A stretch of 64,000 bases of DNA from Rostratula benghalensis (taxonomy: Eukaryota; Chordata; Aves; Charadriiformes; Rostratulidae). Positions within the stretch are counted from its first letter, which is position 1. Every line of letters begins with the position of its first letter. Under the pieces are notes generated by a model. That model was not told the DNA's origin and did not search any database. It was given only the letters and a program-made list of their open reading frames with translations. The stretch covers positions 7,092,047 through 7,156,046 of the forward strand of contig VXAI01000019.1 of the NCBI GenBank assembly GCA_013399305.1. Direction: 5' to 3'. Both the position numbers and the translations under genes were made by a program. Below are positions 37,059-48,975 of this stretch, one piece after another.

Positions 37059-38144
37059 AGATTTCACTGCCATGCCATGAAATCGTATGCAGCTGGACAT
37101 AGATTAACACCTGATCTGAGGAATTCATAATCTTTTGTTTTACTGCAGTTGAACAGACTAGCTGCAGATTGCTTTTTCAAGCCTTGGAGCTTCACTGGTA
37201 GTTCATTACCTGCCACATAAGACTCCAGGATGGGTTGCAGAATCACACCGTCAGTCTTCCATGATGCTCTTACACTTCACGTAAACAAGTGTTCACCAGA
37301 GCAGGAAAAGAAACCATGATGTCCTTCTTTCTACATAAATCTTTTAACTGGGAGACTGAAGAGAGATTTTTCACTGCTTTGTGTCGGGTTTAATGAGTGC
37401 TTAGCATTTTAATCAAAATGGAATAATTCCAAAAGACAGTTTTAGAGTTACCCACTTCAAAGTGAGGTCTAAAATTCAGAAATCCTTCTTTCTTTTCTGT
37501 ATTTTTTATTATTATTGTTATTATTCCTGCAAATTATTTTCTGACTCACTGTCAAGGAATTCAAACTCTTTAAGCTGACCAATTATGATCTCTGAAACAA
37601 CTCAGTGAAACTCCTGCTTTCCTTTCTAAAGCCACCGTCACTAACTCCAGGGTGTCCCGTCATCAGGTGGCCACCCCAGTCCTCACGTAGTTCTCCCAGT
37701 CTCTCCCAGCACTCTCATGTCTGCACTGGCAACTGATAGAAAAATATTTGGGTAGATTTGAGCAACACTGTCTCATTAGACAACTTTCAGATGCCATTTA
37801 TTGGCATTATAAAGTAGTTCATAACAAGATTAATTGCCTTTTGGGTGCGCTGGCAGCAGTGTGTGAGGTGACACGGACCCCATGTCCCACCAAAAGGTGA
37901 CCCCCAGGCTGTGACCCCTGGCCCTGCACCCAAGCAGCTGAAACACCAGGCATTCTATTCAGCCTGCTGGAAGGAACCTACCTGGCCAGAAGTCCCTCTT
38001 AAATTTGTAATGGCATTTCATTTGCCCCGCTTGTCCTGTCTTCTCCTTCTTCCTTCTCCAGGAAGTTGAAGTGTTCTGCAGAAGAAGAAATTCCATCCCT
38101 ATCTGTCTTTAAAGGGGGAGAGCCACCTCCACCACCTGCAGACA
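37059..38144. other. Unique stretch, GC-richer at 37620-37990
   Basis: An ATT-rich simple stretch lies at 37505-37526. The part at 37620-37990 is GC-richer than its surroundings (for example CACCCCAGTCCTCACGTAG and GGTGACCCCCAGGCTGTGAC) but has no coding frame of note and matches no repeat I know. It could be an old unclassified repeat. Confidence 0.5.
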
Positions 38145-38255
38145 TGATGGATGGTTGGATGGTTGGATGGATGGATGGATGGATGGATGGATGGATGGAT
38201 GGATGGATGGATGGATGGATGGATGGATGGAGATGGATGGATGGATGGTTGGATG
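38145..38255 (+). repeat. (ATGG)n tetranucleotide microsatellite
   Basis: About 110 bases of ATGG units, interrupted by GGTTGG variants at both ends and one GGAG interruption. It produces Trp-Met-Asp-Gly and His-Pro-Ser-Ile repeat peptides in the open frames on the two strands, so those frames are artefacts. Confidence 0.97.
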
Positions 38256-40611
38256 GGCTCTCTCTCTCCAGGCAGCTGTCAGCAGGTAGTATCCTGCTAG
38301 CTCGTCAAAATATTTCTTTGTAATAATCACACCTCAAACATTTATACTTTATCCCAGCTCTGAATAGCAGATTAATTTAATTTTATTTTTTCCCCTTCAT
38401 TTAGCTAAGTCCTTCTATTCTTGGAACAAGGCTGCTTAGGCTTTTCAGGCATTTTCATTGTTTTAAATAGCCTGCTTTCTCAGGATATATTGGAAGAACT
38501 TTTCAGTTATTAAAGTGGTTTATGCCTCCCTTGGATGCTGGCTTTTTTGGCAGCTGGAAGCAGAAAGCTCTTTCCTTTATCACATTTCACCACACCCTTA
38601 CATTTCACATACCTGGTGCTTTGACATTATAGTATCTCACTACAATTGGATTACTGTGGATTTTCCCTCCCCAGCTCAGCCTGTTAAAGAACACCCGAGC
38701 AATTGTTTCAGGTGAAGAGAAAAATCAGAAGAGCTAAATTCACCGAATGCAATAAAAAGATGCTGTATGGTGTATATTGGCATGGCAGAACTGAACGCCT
38801 GGACCTCTGCAGAGAGATTCACATCGTCAGGGTGGAAGCAGAGCTCCTGCCACCTGCCTTCCCTCTGGGTTTCTGCCAAGAAGGAATGGCTTGTTACGGA
38901 TGCAGGTCTCATACCCTGGTCAGGATTTTCATTCCAGACAGAGCAGCTCTTTCAGCGGCAGCGTTGGCTCCAATCCTCTGACAAGGAGGGGATTGAGCTT
39001 GCTTTCCAAAAGACTTTCTGCTGCTGAGGACTAATACCAGACTTGCCATAAAAGGGGCCACAATTTGGTACTCCATGAATTCAGCCCCCCCAAAAATTGT
39101 ATTTAAATGCATCTATCCAGAGGAGAAAAGTATTAATTTCCAAACATGGTGTTGTCACCTGTCCATCTAATTTTATTGTGACTCCACAGGAAAAATAATA
39201 ATGTATATATATATTTTAGGAACTGGGCATATCATCTGTAGCTTTTATTCAGTTGATTTCATATCACCCCTATGCATATGCCATTAAATTCTACTATGCC
39301 ATATAAATCTCCACAGCTATGATCACGTTATGATAACTGCATGCCCTGTTGAGCCTTATTGCCTAATTGGTAGTTTGCAAGGAAATATCTGTGCTGGGTT
39401 TGAGATGAGCATCCTGTTTCCCCAGCAGCAAGAAATATTTGCTTGACACGCTCAAAATTGTTAATATTGGTATGCCTGCTTGGACAAACTGTGAATTTAA
39501 AAAATATCCTGTCCAGATGGGGAGTGAAAATGAAAAAAAAAAAAAAAAAAAAAATTGTGTTTGCAAGATGACTGTTTTCTGTGGATTTGGAGGACATCTT
39601 GAAGTCTGTGTGCTTGCTTGAAGGAGTATAATGAGGTTCTGCTGACTTGCAAAGCTGCAATTTGGGATTTGGACTGACCTGTCCTCAGTTACTGCAGTAG
39701 ACTTCGTTAGGCTTCACGTAGATGCCACATCTAAGATGTGTCTGAAGAAATATCTCTGCCAGCGTGGTTAGGAACTGGATTACCCATACCAGCATTTTTT
39801 CTAGATGAATAGAACAAAAGGAGCATCTTGGATGTCTACGACTGCATGCATGCAACTAATGAATGGGACTGACCTCCCCCAAATTACCTGACAAGAGTAT
39901 ATTTAGATGGTTTGGGAATTTTGCCAGGTTTGCCTATTTTCTTCATGGTTCTCTAAGCAGCAAGGTTGGAGAACCTTCATCCTTCACAACTCTGCAAATC
40001 TTCGGGAAGCTTTTGGGTCATGTGCAGCTGCAACATTTCTTTCTCTATTGACATCCCAGAGAAGAAATTAGGCCTCAGTATCCTGACAGAAAATCTCAGC
40101 AAGATTTCACATCATGCTAAGACCTACCTACGAGAATTCTCAGCCACGGGACACCACAGCCTTTTGATCCAAAAACCCGAAAATATGTGAGACCTTAACT
40201 GCTACTTTATTTAACTACCTTTTGCTAAGGTAAATATTTTATCATAAGAAGAAACATCAGTCTCCCGTGTTTGGAATATGGAATAGCCCCTTTCTGAAGG
40301 AGGGGTCAAACCAATACTGGCAGATATCTGTGTTTGCACAGAATTTTTCATTCTCTTTTTCTAGCTTCATTCTAGCAACATTCTCTTTTCTAGCTTCCCT
40401 ATAAACCTTTCTTTGCCCCTCAGCCTCTCAATCTAGGGAGACACAAGGAGGAGTGATGACCACAAACTCTTGAGTATCTGCCTGGGAGAAGCACAGTTGC
40501 TCCTCAAGCATCAGTGGGCACACACCCATTAACTGCACTGTAAGGACATCAGATTCCACCATGTGTTCAGTAAGCCACCAGCAGGAGCATTGTCTTGATC
40601 CCCTCCTACTT
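38256..40611. other. Unique non-coding stretch
   Basis: No gene or recognised transposable element. It contains a TATATATAT run near 39200 and an A22 run at 39533-39554. The rest is unique. Confidence 0.55.
39533..39554 (+). repeat. Poly(A) run of 22
   Basis: The longest A run in the window. No recognisable retrocopy lies upstream. Confidence 0.9.
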
Positions 40612-40679
40612 CTAGGGCTGATGGTTGGACTCAACGATCCCAAGGAGTTTTTTCCAACCTGAATGATTCTATGATTCTA
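40612..40679 (+). mobile_element. CR1 LINE, short 3' end of another type
   Basis: GGGCTGATGGTTGGACTCAA, then CGATCCCAAGGAGTTTTTTC and CAACCTGAATGATTCTATGA with a GATTCTA end. The 'GATGGTTGGACTC' wording is shared with the copy at 62981 and differs from the common subfamily. Sequence upstream of 40612 is not clearly CR1. Confidence 0.9.
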
Positions 40680-43455
40680 GCAATTCTCCTTCTACCATCA
40701 TCCTGTGGGACAGACTGCCTCCTTCTGCAAGCTGGTGTTCCACAGCTGATTCTTTTCCACTATCTTCAGTAGGCTCTCTTTTTCATGAACCTTAAAAAAA
40801 AAGGCCCTCTTTTGTTTTTTTAAAGCTCACTATCGCAGGAAACTATTTCTTAACTCTCTTAGATTAAGTTCACAAAGCTGCTAGCACTCTTTCCAGTAAC
40901 ACAGGAATTGTAGTATTTTCTGAATACGTGAATACGGGAAGATTCATCTTGAGACAGTTTGCTTTGCCCATATCACTCTATTTTAATCTTGTGCATTTGT
41001 CACTGACAACATCACCTGCTGAGCTAAAATGTTTTTCAGGCTGAAAATGGAGGATGGGCAACCAAGATTAATGGCCCACAAATCACATCTTAGCAAATTA
41101 TTTTCTTTGACCAGCACTGGATCCTCATTTATGCTATTGTTGGATGGCACTAGGAAACTGTAGATGAAAAACAATGCACATTTTCCCTTTACAATATTTC
41201 ATTTTCAGTCAACTGACCCCCCCCCAAAGTTGTCAGATTCATCACTTAAAGACACCATCTGCTGACCTGTCATGGAGGGTGGTCAGAGCTGTCGCAGTGG
41301 AGTGGGGGTTTTTTTCTCCTGGATTTGTGTGCAGAAGTAGAAGCAGAAGAGAAGCAGAAGAAAAGCAGTTATTCAAAACACTGACCTACACTTACTTACT
41401 TTGTCTGCCTCCAGACATGCATGCTTAACATTTGCCAAGGCAACGAAGTAATAGATGCAGAGGGAAACTGAAGCCTGTGTGTTGCATGGGAGAAAGCTCT
41501 TGTATCAGATGTGAACTTGAACTGGTGAGTGAGAGGAGCTGATTTGATTTGATCCAGGTCTGCTTAGAGATACACATCCCATCTCTGTGTCACTGGGATT
41601 TTATTGGAACTGGATGCAGCAGAGTGCAGGCAGATGGCAAAGCCAAGCAACATCATCAGTGTGATTCTTTCTCTTTTTCACATACCACACCTCCAAAACT
41701 TCTGGCTTCCTCTCTCTGTGTTCGTGTTGCAAGAAATCTGGCTTTGAAGCAGAGTAAGAACAATATACTTAATACACACCTGCATATTTCTGATGTGACA
41801 GATTTTCAGTCATAGCAGAAAGATTTCTTACCAGGTTGCTTATGATTTAAGTTACCTATTCCAAAGACGTGTCCTCCAAATGTTACTCCTTCTGCTAACT
41901 ATTCCAGCAGCAAATATCTAGGCTCCCTGTTAAGCTAAGAAATGGGCTTGGGGTTTTTTTTCTGAAAACCAAAACAGGTTTTCTTAGATCACTAATTATT
42001 TTGCATCGTAACCACAAAACTTTCCTGTGTTGTTCTTATGCACTGAAGTTACGATTGAAACCTGGAAAACTTTATTAAGGGCATAAGGACCACAGCTGCA
42101 ACTATGGAAACTACAACCTTGATTTATTTATAAATGAATGGAAAACACAACTTAAATATAATTTTGGAAGCAGGCATTTAGCGTGGTATTCAATGGATTA
42201 ATGTCTCTTTGTTCCATTAAAGCTCTCCCCTCCCCACCTACAAAACCTACCCTCATTCTGTTTCCAGGAAATGCTAAGCTGTCCTCGGGCAAGGCTGTCT
42301 TTCATCCCTTAGGATGTATTTCCTACGCCTGTGCTTGGGATCCAGTGTGTAATGAGAATTGGCAATTCCAGATTTATCTACTAGCTAGGTAAGGGGAGCC
42401 TCAGGGACCACGAGGCTCAGCTGCTTCATTCTCTGAGTCAGCTGAGGCTTCTTCCTCCACGACAGCCCATAAGACAAAACCACACCAACAACAATTACTA
42501 TAAAAACCCCAAGGTAAAGCACCTTTGTATCATCTCCTACCAAAGGGTATGGTGTTCTGAATAATTTGGGATCAATACAGAGGAGAATAGGACTCATAAT
42601 AGGCTTTGGAAGTCCTTTCCAATGGAAACAATTTCATGTTGTTCCACAAGTCTGTGAGGTGAACAATTCTGACTTTCTAGAAAACTATGATGTCTCCCAA
42701 AATTTTGCCCAAAGACCATTAGGCAGATAATTCCTCTGTGTCTGAAGTATTCTTCATTCATCAACGGACAGGAGCAAAGGACTCCTTTCTCTGGCTCAGC
42801 TATTCATCTGGAGTTCTAAATAAAGAACATATGGAAATACAGTGGCTTTGTGTTTGAGTGGGGTTTTTTTTTGTCTCTATTCATGATCAAGGACCAAAAC
42901 TCTTTTTGATCCATAAGGTCAAGCCACAGGAAGCAAGTGTACTTCTATCAGACAAAGACTCATTAGGCTAGAGGGAGTAAATACTCTATTGTCTTTCTAG
43001 TGAAACATTTATAAATGATCCTTATCCATTGAGGCTGACCTTCAAAGTGTTTCCATCTCTACATTGATCATCTCAGTGGCAAGGAATAGAAGGGGGAGGA
43101 AGGATTTTACATTGCCAGGTAGTCCTTCAAAAGTTTATAAATCATCATTTTAGCATTTGTGCAAAAAAACGAAAATGGGATTATAATCTGATTGGATTTC
43201 TCTGATCATCCCTTTTCCTCTTCACAAAATTTTGACAGTATGAGAGTTCCCTAAGCACCTGCTTGGTGGGAAGGCTGAACCATGGCAATAAAGGCCAGTA
43301 CAGCATAACTGGATCTCTCCAGGAACAGAGAAAGCAAAGGCTGGAACTCTTGACTGATGTTTTCTTCCCTGCAGTCTTCTGCACTTTAAACAGGTATTGT
43401 GCACTACTACTTTTGGATAGTAAGTACACGAGCAGCCATTAAATCAGAGCTTTAT
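40680..43455. other. Unique non-coding stretch
   Basis: No gene is recognised. Short features are a C run at 41218-41224, an AGAAGC-type repeat at 41336-41369 and G-then-T tracts at 41950 and 42859-42872. An open frame on the minus strand at 42385-42597 encodes one hydrophobic segment of about 17 residues followed by basic residues. It looks like a membrane segment but has no known relative. Confidence 0.5.
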
Positions 43456-43680
43456 TTTCATAGAATCATAGAATGCTTTGGGTTGGAAGGGGCCTTAAAG
43501 AGCATCCAGTTCCACCCCCTGCCCTGGGCAGGGACACCTCCCACCAGCCCAGGTGGCTCCAAGCCCCCTCCAACCTGGCCTTGAACCCCTCCAGGGATGG
43601 GGCAGCCACAGCTTCTCTGGGCAACCTGGGCCAGGCTCTCACCACCCTCACAGCAAACAAGTTCTTCCTGAGATCTAGTA
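43456..43680 (-). mobile_element. CR1 LINE, 5'-truncated 3' end, well preserved
   Basis: On the + strand it starts with an almost perfect inverted tail (TTTCATAGAATCATAGAATG), then GGTTGGAAGGGGCCTTAAAG, and runs to CAAACAAGTTCTTCCTGAGA. It is one of the least diverged copies. By eye it differs from the copy at 8952 at only two positions over the central 110 bases or so. Confidence 0.97.
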
Positions 43681-44436
43681 TCTTATTACCTTCCTACAGC
43701 AGAGGGAGCACCGGGCTTTTGAAACACCTCGCACTAGATGGGCCCTGGGTAGCTCTGCTGGGTCAGGCACACCAAGGAGCAAAGTGAGTACAGGCTTGAA
43801 CCCTTTAACACCCTTTTGCTCTTGCCATACTCCCTTTTTGTCATCACATTGGTGTCAAAGTTCCTTAGATCTCTAAAATGACAGGCAAGTGCCAAACTCA
43901 CAGTGCCCACCAAACTGCTGAAGGTTGTGTCATGGACTCCTTCTGGCAATCATGGATTAATCTCCTGGTTGCCATCATTTTTCTTAGACTCATTTTTGAT
44001 ATAATTTTAGTCTGTTTCAATTCCATATTTGCTTTCACTTTCCTTTTTTTTTTTTTTTTTTCATTCAAATAGATAGGTGATCATGATAACTGTTTCCGTT
44101 TCATTGTTAACAGATGGTAATCAAAAACTGTTTAAAGAAATCAAACAAATGTTCTGGCATGATTCATTGAGTGAAAACGAGAACACTGACCCCCTGCTGC
44201 TGATGTCATCATCTTTTCAATAATTACCTATGTGCAATTCTTTTCAACTTCAATAATGCTGGTTGTGTGAGTAGGATTCATAGCAAAAATACCATATATC
44301 TATTAAGGTGGGAGAGGAAAGACAACGCCTTTTACCTTATTATGGAATGTGGTTTTTTTCTTTACTGGAAAGGACTTGTTTTTGCAATAGCTCACTATTT
44401 TGCATTTTTTAAAGAGCTGCCTTTAAAAACATATAT
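43681..44436. other. Unique stretch before the second gap
   Basis: Contains a T18 run at 44044-44061. No gene is seen. It ends in ACATATAT just before the gap. Confidence 0.55.
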
Positions 44437-44451
44437 NNNNNNNNNNNNNNN
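44437..44451. other. Assembly gap (15 N)
   Basis: Fifteen undetermined bases between ACATATAT and TAATTAATTTTTATTT. The AT-only flanks suggest the missing bases are part of an AT-rich simple repeat. Confidence 0.99.
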
Positions 44452-47400
44452 TAATTAATTTTTATTTCCTTTATAGTTTGTTGTTGGGATATTCTTTTTC
44501 CTACTGGATTGCATCAGCTACTTACTGGAAGAATAGTTGCTTATGTGCTACCAAGAAGATGTGCTTCGCTCTCCTGGACAACAAGTAGGACAGGTTATTA
44601 TTCATGTTCCTGTGCTTGAATAATGCAATGGCAGCTCTTACATGTGAGGATTTTCAGCAAAGATCCAATGCCATGTCAAATGCTTTCTCTGGATTTTGAA
44701 AATGGTCTTCACATGCATACGTGTGAGCTGAAAAGCTCTTTTATTCAGAGGTTTCTTAGTTTAATACTCACCTGATTGGCCTTAAAGGTAAGCCCATGTA
44801 TCTGTGCCATTCAAAACACAAAGCCTTCTCTGGAACAGTGGGATATACATAAACTACTTACTAGCCACTATGTATTTTTATGCTCATTTTGAAAAGTACA
44901 TTTGTGACCTTAGTGCCATGATAAAAGCCTAGAGAGACTCATTGGGACTATTAAATCCCTGGCTTTGAGTAGTGGCAGAATTCCAGTAGCTGGAATTTTT
45001 TAAGACAGCTCTTTTCAGCTTGTTTTAAGTGATAATATATCCATCCCAATGATTTGATACCTAGGAAAAAAAAACCTTCTTGCCCTAGCCACAGCTGCAG
45101 AAAAGCACCTGGGAAATTATTTCACAGCACTGTTTCGTGACCCAGGTCTAAAACTGGGCTCTGGATTTAGCTGGTTTTGTGACAATCACATGTCATGGTG
45201 ATGTTCAGGAATGCTGCAGTACTTTAGGCTTTCAATTGCTCTCTGCGTAAGGTCTGTGTTGATGCCCAACCTGCTCATGAGGCGTTCAGAGCCAGCCCTG
45301 AAAAAGCCTGTTGTGAGATTAGTTTAATGTATGTCTGATTTGAGAAATTGTCATAAATATCAGGATTCAACTTGTAGTGGCCTCCAAATGTTGTCTTAAT
45401 TACTGTTATACAGTGTAGTGTGTTCAAAAGAGGTGTTCCCTAAAGGCTTCTGGCTGGTAATGAGTTCTGTTATGGGTCACTGAGCAAAAGAGGAGAAACA
45501 AATATAGGCAAGCACAAACTCAGGGCTGGGGAGACACTATTAAATAATTAGCAGTAGAGTAAAAGTAGCAGAGATACCCATCCCTCCTCCCACCATGTGG
45601 AAAAGAAATCCAGTTGATTCATAGGTTTCCTAAAAGGAGTAAGTGACAAAAGCATTTAAATCTGCCTGTGAGTGATAATTCAGCATATGCTTAATGTGAG
45701 ATGGAGGAATTATTGATCAACAGAGATATGATCCTGGTTTACAGTGAGATTTTTACAATCAAGGAAAACCAAAACTGAGGATATTTTTGTTCCCACAGCT
45801 GTTTTCAGCACTAATCCACACTTCTGTAAATCAGTGTAAGAGAACTACTTGCTTGCAAATCAAGGAAATTAGTGTGTTGCTAAGATGCCTGAATAATAAA
45901 CTTGGTGTCACTGACATCTCCATTTCCCCACTGAGTAGAAGAAGCCTTTAAGGAACACTGTCTGCTTCTATGTGTCTCGTTTCAAAGATTTGTGAGTGTT
46001 GAAATCCAAGACAAGGTGTTTCAGCGAAACAGACTTGGCTATGGCCGTAGTGTAGGATTTTGTAATCCTCTCTGTAGCATCCACTCATAATTCCATTACT
46101 TTATACTTCTGTCTACCACTGGGGAGACCACCCTAATATGTCAGCCTAATGCAAAAGAACTAGGTTTTTTTTTCAAAAATCTCTGCACTTTCAAGTCTCC
46201 TCCTCTCCCCAAATCCACACAATTAGAATTATTTTAAACTCCCTTTTCATTATCTCAATTAGAACTCAGCTGGTCTTGACGGAATATCCTTTAATCAAGT
46301 CAAAGCCTCCAACTGAATCAACGAATTAAATGTCCCATTCTTTGCATACATATCAGGCGGTCTTAAATCTTCTCCTACAACACCAATGAGCTTTGCAGCA
46401 CAGAGACAACATTAACCAAGCAACACCAGCCAACTGGTAGAACCAGCTGTAAAATCATAACTGCCAGTCATTTAATTTCATATCTCCACTGTGTGCTGAA
46501 GAGTTCTGTGAATAAGCTCCTTTCTAGATAGTGAATTCTTCTAGAACGTAGCAAAATAAATATTTTTAGCTTTTTTTATATCTTTGGCTTTTTTCAGCCC
46601 CAGTTATTAATCATGGTTGCAACTGATCATGTAACACAGTGAAGTGTGTTAATGTGTGGATACCAGAGTCTCCATCCATGTGCCACGGTGGTTACAGACA
46701 TGACTAACACAAAAGGATATGGTCTTTTATTTTCTTTGACATTTTCAGTGCATGATTACAAAGCTCTGGTTAACTATTCTAAATGGGGTGATACGATGAA
46801 ATTGTATGTTCAGCTGATTATTCCCATGATCTCACCAAAATCTTTTTGTGTCACTGAGTTCTAATCCCGTAGTCCTTACCTGAAATGGGGCCAACCCAGA
46901 AATCCCTCTTCTGGATTAGTTAACCAACATGAATCTTCCTCATATGTTTGGGCAGAAGAGCAACAGAACGTTGATAATCCTTGCTACTGGCTCTCTCTTA
47001 TTTGTATTTAGCATTTGTACTGTCCTAAGAATAGAAACAAATGAAATTGGAAAAATGTCATGAAACAGGCCATTTTTACACAAAGTCATTTATGAATCTC
47101 ATACAACACACAGGAGTAAAAATTATAATCAGCTGTCTTTTCACAATATTTCATAACATTTTGAACACAGGGAATTTTCAGATTTGGGTAGCTGGTTTAT
47201 AGCTGAATTTTTCGCTTGCTCTCAGAATTCAGATGTGCTCAAAGGCGGGGTCCTTGTGTTTGAAGAAAACAAGCCAGCTATGGTTCTCCAGCTCTAAGGC
47301 CAAGTTCCATGGGATGGTGTGCATGCCAAAGCCCCTTCATCTTTACTGGGAATAGTCACTGGAACATGTTACTCTGCCAAGGCTGATCTGGGAAAGTGCT

Positions 47401-48591
47401 CACTTCCACAGGCAAGATAACATGCAAGGAACAGGACCTACTGTTAAGCAGTGTTGGTGACCACGTGCCATTCTTTGGGACGTGGCCCTGCCCTGTCCAC
47501 CAGTACAGGGGGCCACAACAGGAGGCCATGGTTCCCTTGGAGAACCACTAGTCAATATAAAGGTGTTACAGGATGTCCTATTCATCTTCTGCACAAGAAG
47601 GTGACTTTCTCTGTCATAGCTAGGTAGAAATGAAAATACTTTCTTTCTGTAGGGTAGCTTAATTTGGGACTTTTTTGACTTTACATGCAAAACACGTAGA
47701 AAATTGCTGAGCCTAAGGGGATTAGAATGCAACTTACACCTCCCCATCCATTTTGCTTTCAGGATACTACGTTACTTGTTGTCAACAGACCCTGACTTTA
47801 GAAATCAAAAAGAAAATAGCGGACAACAGCACTACTGCTGCATTATTCTTTTTTACATTAAAAAGTGGAAGTGAAGTTACTAAATTTGTTAGAGGCAATC
47901 GACTTCAGTTATGCTCCAAAGTATAAACTCGGTATTAGACAGTTTAATAATATTATAAAAATCTGTGCTTTGCAAAAGAATGACATGGATACATTATACA
48001 AATCTGAAAAGAAAACCTTTGGGAGATGATCTAATGGTAGCAATTATACAATATGAAACAGGATAAAAGTTCAACAGCATAAATATTGATGGCAATTAGC
48101 TAGGAATTAAATGCACAGTTAAAAAGGTAAGTGCCGTATGAGAATTGAATGCTTCAGCAGAAATCTTGTTTGGAAAATACAGTGGGAGATTATTTCACAA
48201 AGTAGTGCTGTATCATAAACGCACCATTACTAAAGGTTTTTGATTAAGTGGAAGAGATCAAATTTGTTTCCCTGAAACTTAAAAGCCTTGCATAAGCATA
48301 CAAAATGAGAAGGGGCTTAGAATTAGACTGCAGCAAAGGACACTTGGTTTTATTCCTGCAACAAACACACAGTGAGTCACACCAAAACTTTCCATATCCC
48401 CCATTGATAAGTGCTGTACCTTGTCTCAGTAATTTGGGTATTATATATATCCTCTCTAGATGTTGCATGTCTGTTAATACAAGGGTTGATGTGAAACCTG
48501 TTTCAGCTAATACACTGAAGCCATGGTTTCACAATCAGCCAGAAATTGTCCCTGATGCTGAACCTGCCCTTCCACCATCTCTCTCCACTCC
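44452..48591. other. Unique non-coding stretch
   Basis: No transposable element or gene is recognised over about 4 kb. The part at 46230-46560 is repeat-free with TTTAATCAAGTC, GAATTAAATG and TTTGCATACAT words and a few CpGs. It is a weak candidate for conserved non-coding DNA. Open frames of up to 115 codons resemble nothing known. Confidence 0.5.
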
Positions 48592-48975
48592 TGAATGTAG
48601 AATGGTTTGGGTTGGAAGGGACCTTAAAGATCATCTAATCCCACACTCTCTGCTCTGAGCAGGGACACCTCCCAGCAGCCCAGGTTGCTCAAAACCCCAT
48701 CCAACCTGGCCTTGAAGCCCTCCAGGGATGGGGCAGCCACAGCTTCCCTGGGTAAACTAATTTCTTCCTAATACCTAGTCAAAATCTTTTCTCTTTCAGT
48801 TTAAAACCAGTATCCCTTGTTTTACCACTTGTCTCCCTGATCAAGAGTCCCTTCATATCTCTCCTGTAGCCCCATTTAGGGACTGGAAGGAGATCTAAGA
48901 TCTCCCTGGAGCCTTCTCTTCTCCAGGCTGAACACCCCCAATTACTCTCAACCTAAGGCACCACCCTGTCCCTAT
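48592..48975 (-). mobile_element. CR1 LINE, about 380 bases, 5'-truncated
   Basis: On the + strand it starts with GAATGTAGAATGGTTTGGGT and GGAAGGGACCTTAAAGATCA. It continues through the AGCAGGGACACCTCCCAGCA block and TTTAAAACCAGTATCCCTTG, and reaches GGAGCCTTCTCTTCTCCAGG, the more 5' segment also seen at 36776. Its 'CCCCATCCAACCTGGCC' is closer to general CR1 than the 'CCCCCTCCAACCTGG' of the common subfamily here. A stretch of the middle, around CCTGGGTAAACTAATTTC, is deleted. Confidence 0.95.

Noticed and set aside
37620..37990. GC-rich part as an exon or CpG island
   Set aside because: No long open frame and few CpGs; it is merely GC-richer than its surroundings.
38066..38330. Trp-Met-Asp-Gly and His-Pro-Ser-Ile repeat peptides
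   Set aside because: They are translations of the (ATGG)n microsatellite on the two strands.
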